The translations under genes and the position numbers were made by a program. Shown one piece after another: positions 61,011 to 64,000 of a stretch of 64,000 bases of DNA. Every line of letters begins with the position of its first letter. Within the stretch, counting starts at the first letter, position 1. Origin of the DNA: Martelella lutilitoris (GTDB lineage: Bacteria; Pseudomonadota; Alphaproteobacteria; Rhizobiales; Rhizobiaceae); contig NZ_CP066786.1 of assembly GCF_016598595.1 (NCBI RefSeq), positions 1,883,501-1,947,500 on the forward strand, in the 5' to 3' direction. The notes beneath the pieces were generated by a model. The model was given only the letters and a program-made list of their open reading frames with translations. It ran no database searches and was not told where the DNA came from.

Positions 61011-61628
61011 CTACGCCATCTCCGCCGCCGCCGCGTCATCCAGCGCGGTGGCGCGGATGAAGGCCGGGCGGGTGGATATGCGCTCTGCATAGGCCGCGAA
61101 AGACGCCCGCTTGTCGACCGTGCCGAATTGCACGCCCCAGTTGATCTGCGCGCCGACATAGACATCGGCTGCGGTGAAGCTGTCACCGGCGATAAACGGG
61201 TTTTCCGAAAGCCATTGGTCGAGCGCGTCCATCACGTGCTCGAAATTGCCGTAGCCGACGGCGCGTTCGCGCTCGGGCGGCACCTCGAACCCGAAGGTCC
61301 GGTTGACCACCGCAGCCTCGAGCGGGCCTGCCGCGAAGAACAGCCAGCGGTAGTAGGAGGCGCGGTCGGCGGGCGGCGGCGCAAGCCCGGCCTCGGGAAA
61401 GGCGTCGGCAAGATAGGCGCAGATCGCGGCGCATTCGGTCACCACCTTGCCGTCATGGACAATCGTCGGCACCTTGCCCATCGGGTTGAGCGCCAGATAG
61501 GCGGGGTCCTTCATCGTACCGTGATAGGTCAGAATGTGGGTTTCGTACTCCGTCCCGACCTCTTCCAGCATCCAGCGCGCGATCCGACCGCGCGAAAGCG
61601 GGTTGGTGTACAAGGTAATTCTGCTCAT
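61011..61628 (-). CDS. Glutathione S-transferase (second of two)
   Basis: A 205-residue GST that starts MSRITLYTNPLSRGRIARWM and shares most motifs with the downstream GST: NPLSRGRIARWMLEEVGTEY, LNPMGKVPTIVHDGKVVTEC, AAICAYLADAFPEAGLAP and GDSFTAADVYVGAQINWGVQ. The two genes are on the same strand about 120 bp apart and are best explained by tandem duplication. The specific substrate is unknown. Confidence 0.9.
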   Translation of the reverse strand: MSRITLYTNPLSRGRIARWMLEEVGTEYETHILTYHGTMKDPAYLALNPMGKVPTIVHDGKVVTECAAICAYLADAFPEAGLAPPPADRASYYRWLFFAAGPLEAAVVNRTFGFEVPPERERAVGYGNFEHVMDALDQWLSENPFIAGDSFTAADVYVGAQINWGVQFGTVDKRASFAAYAERISTRPAFIRATALDDAAAAEMA

Positions 61629-61772
61629 AAGTGTCTCCCGGTGTTCTTTTTATGTTCTTGCCCATCCGCCGCGGAAAGGCAAGGCATAAATGCCGTTCCT
61701 CCGTCTGGAGCGGAGGAATCGGTCAGAGCCAGGAATAACGGGTCGGACAGCCGGCGGGCTGACAGTTTGGTT

Positions 61773-62210
61773 TCAAGCGCCGCTCCGGCCACGGTCTTTT
61801 TCTCCCAGCGCCGCCTGTTCCTCATCACTCAGAACCCGCGACCGGGTCAGAAACCGTTTCTCGCGGCCATTGTCGAGGCTGAACATGCCGCCGCGGCCGG
61901 GAACGACGTCGAGGATGAGCTGGGTATGTTTCCAGGCGGAAAATTGCGGGCCGGAGATCCAGACTTCCGCGCCTTCGACCTCGCCGAGCAGAACATCGCC
62001 GCTGCCGAGACGGAATTCGGCTTTCGGGTAGCACATCGGCGATGAGCCGTCGCAACAGCCGCCGGACTGGTGGAACATGATCTCGCCGTACTCGGACTGG
62101 ATTTCGCGGATCAGAGCGCGCGCCGCAAGCGTGGCGGTGACGCGGCAACCCGGTTCCGCGCCCGCAGGCAGGGTCTGGTCCGTGACGCAGTTGATGGCGG
62201 GCGTTTCCAT
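61773..62210 (-). CDS. DUF779-family protein next to aldehyde dehydrogenase
   Basis: A 145-residue protein beginning METPAINCVTDQTLPAGAEP. It has the DUF779 signature HQSGGCCDGSSPMCYP, with clustered cysteines and a histidine that could bind metal, followed by LLGEVEGAEVWISGPQFSAW. GGAAGGAAAG lies upstream of ATG 62210, which rules out an earlier ATG. DUF779 genes commonly lie beside aldehyde dehydrogenase genes, as here (89-bp gap), and are probably cotranscribed. The molecular role is unknown. Confidence 0.88.
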   Translation of the reverse strand: METPAINCVTDQTLPAGAEPGCRVTATLAARALIREIQSEYGEIMFHQSGGCCDGSSPMCYPKAEFRLGSGDVLLGEVEGAEVWISGPQFSAWKHTQLILDVVPGRGGMFSLDNGREKRFLTRSRVLSDEEQAALGEKDRGRSGA

Positions 62211-62299
62211 GGGCTTTCCTTCCATTGCCGTGGGCGGACGGAGCATGGGCTCCGTCCGCCTTCAGGGAGGAGGGGGCTTGTCACCCTCTTCTTGTGTTC

Positions 62300-63820
<1,521 letters not shown>

Positions 63821-63920
63821 TGCGTTTCCTCCCAGAAATCATCCTGAACACTGTCGAGGAGTTCAATGTCGGCGCATGATTGATATTTGTCATCATTGTC
63901 AAACCGGCAGGAGCCGAAGA

Positions 63921-63940
63921 CTGTCTCGCTATTGAGACAG
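63921..63940. promoter_or_regulatory. Perfect dyad upstream of the aldehyde dehydrogenase gene
   Basis: CTGTCTC-N6-GAGACAG has perfect seven-base arms and is centred about 110 bp upstream of the aldehyde dehydrogenase start. The spacing from the gene suits an activator site. TGTCTC/GAGACA dyads resemble sites of AcoR-type enhancer-binding proteins, but no -24/-12 promoter was found between it and the gene. Confidence 0.5.
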
Positions 63941-64000
63941 TCCGGGAGCCAAAACGGCGAGGGCACGCGGCGTTTGCGGCGGATCATTGCGCCGTGGCGT

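Noticed and set aside
63821..63920. Sigma-54 promoter for the aldehyde dehydrogenase gene
   Set aside because: No GG-N10-GC arrangement with a TGGCAC-like -24 element was found on the minus strand.

Overview
This window is a piece of a GC-rich alphaproteobacterial chromosome. The gene families and gene order point to the order Rhizobiales (Rhizobiaceae or a close relative). The signs are an isocitrate lyase gene beside a divergent ScfR/RamB-type regulator, a rhizobial-style inositol cluster under an RpiR-type IolR, the orders rpsF-rpsR-(DUF2232)-rplI-dnaB-alr-radA-cvpA-purF and fabD-fabG-acpP-fabF-mltG-yicC-gmk, and lptF-lptG-lptD-(surA-like)-pdxA-rsmA. No rRNA, tRNA, CRISPR array, phage or complete insertion sequence was seen. 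Genus assignment is inference.

Layout. Positions 1-2742: partial scfR-like regulator, divergent aceA and a small aceA partner. Positions 2785-5725 (minus strand): glutaredoxin-MauE fusion, a 54-residue protein and recQ. Positions 5909-17739: myo-inositol catabolism. iolG is divergent from iolR, then come a three-gene ABC importer (ibpA, iatP, iatA), iolC with a C-terminal DUF2090 domain, iolD, iolE, iolB and an MFS transporter. Two GGAA-N6-TTCC-type dyads mark likely IolR sites. Positions 17747-25457 (minus): dnaB, alr, radA, cvpA, purF, an SDR and a DUF1349 protein, closely packed. Positions 25661-28541 (minus): ribosomal operon rpsF-rpsR-DUF2232-rplI with a clear promoter and terminator, interrupted by a dispersed palindromic repeat.

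Positions 28615-33341 look more accessory: a quinone-oxidoreductase-like gene and TetR gene under a perfect dyad, next to a 3'-truncated BCCT transporter gene, then a Ca2+/Na+-type antiporter and an aldo/keto reductase. Positions 33567-40336 (plus): fatty acid synthesis (fabD, fabG, acpP, fabF) with several intrinsic terminators, then mltG, yicC, gmk. Positions 40343-48800 (minus): PAP2 phosphatase, lptF, lptG, lptD, surA-like, pdxA, rsmA, mostly overlapping and concerned with outer-membrane assembly. Positions 48985-52822: pepA-holC, two small minus-strand genes (XRE regulator, DUF2842) and ctaA. Positions 52831-64000: a mosaic-type intergenic repeat, a DODA-type dioxygenase, argC, an AGE-family epimerase, metH with a perfect 20-bp dyad upstream, two tandem glutathione S-transferases, and a DUF779/aldehyde dehydrogenase pair with a dyad upstream.

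Most of the window is core metabolism and envelope biogenesis. I found no convincing undescribed multi-gene system. The observations most worth checking are the regulatory dyads (IolR type, metH, aldehyde dehydrogenase, TetR cassette), the remodelled BCCT locus, the double hairpin inside the inositol importer operon, the PAP2 enzyme with a Glu in place of its usual motif His, and the two dispersed repeats.
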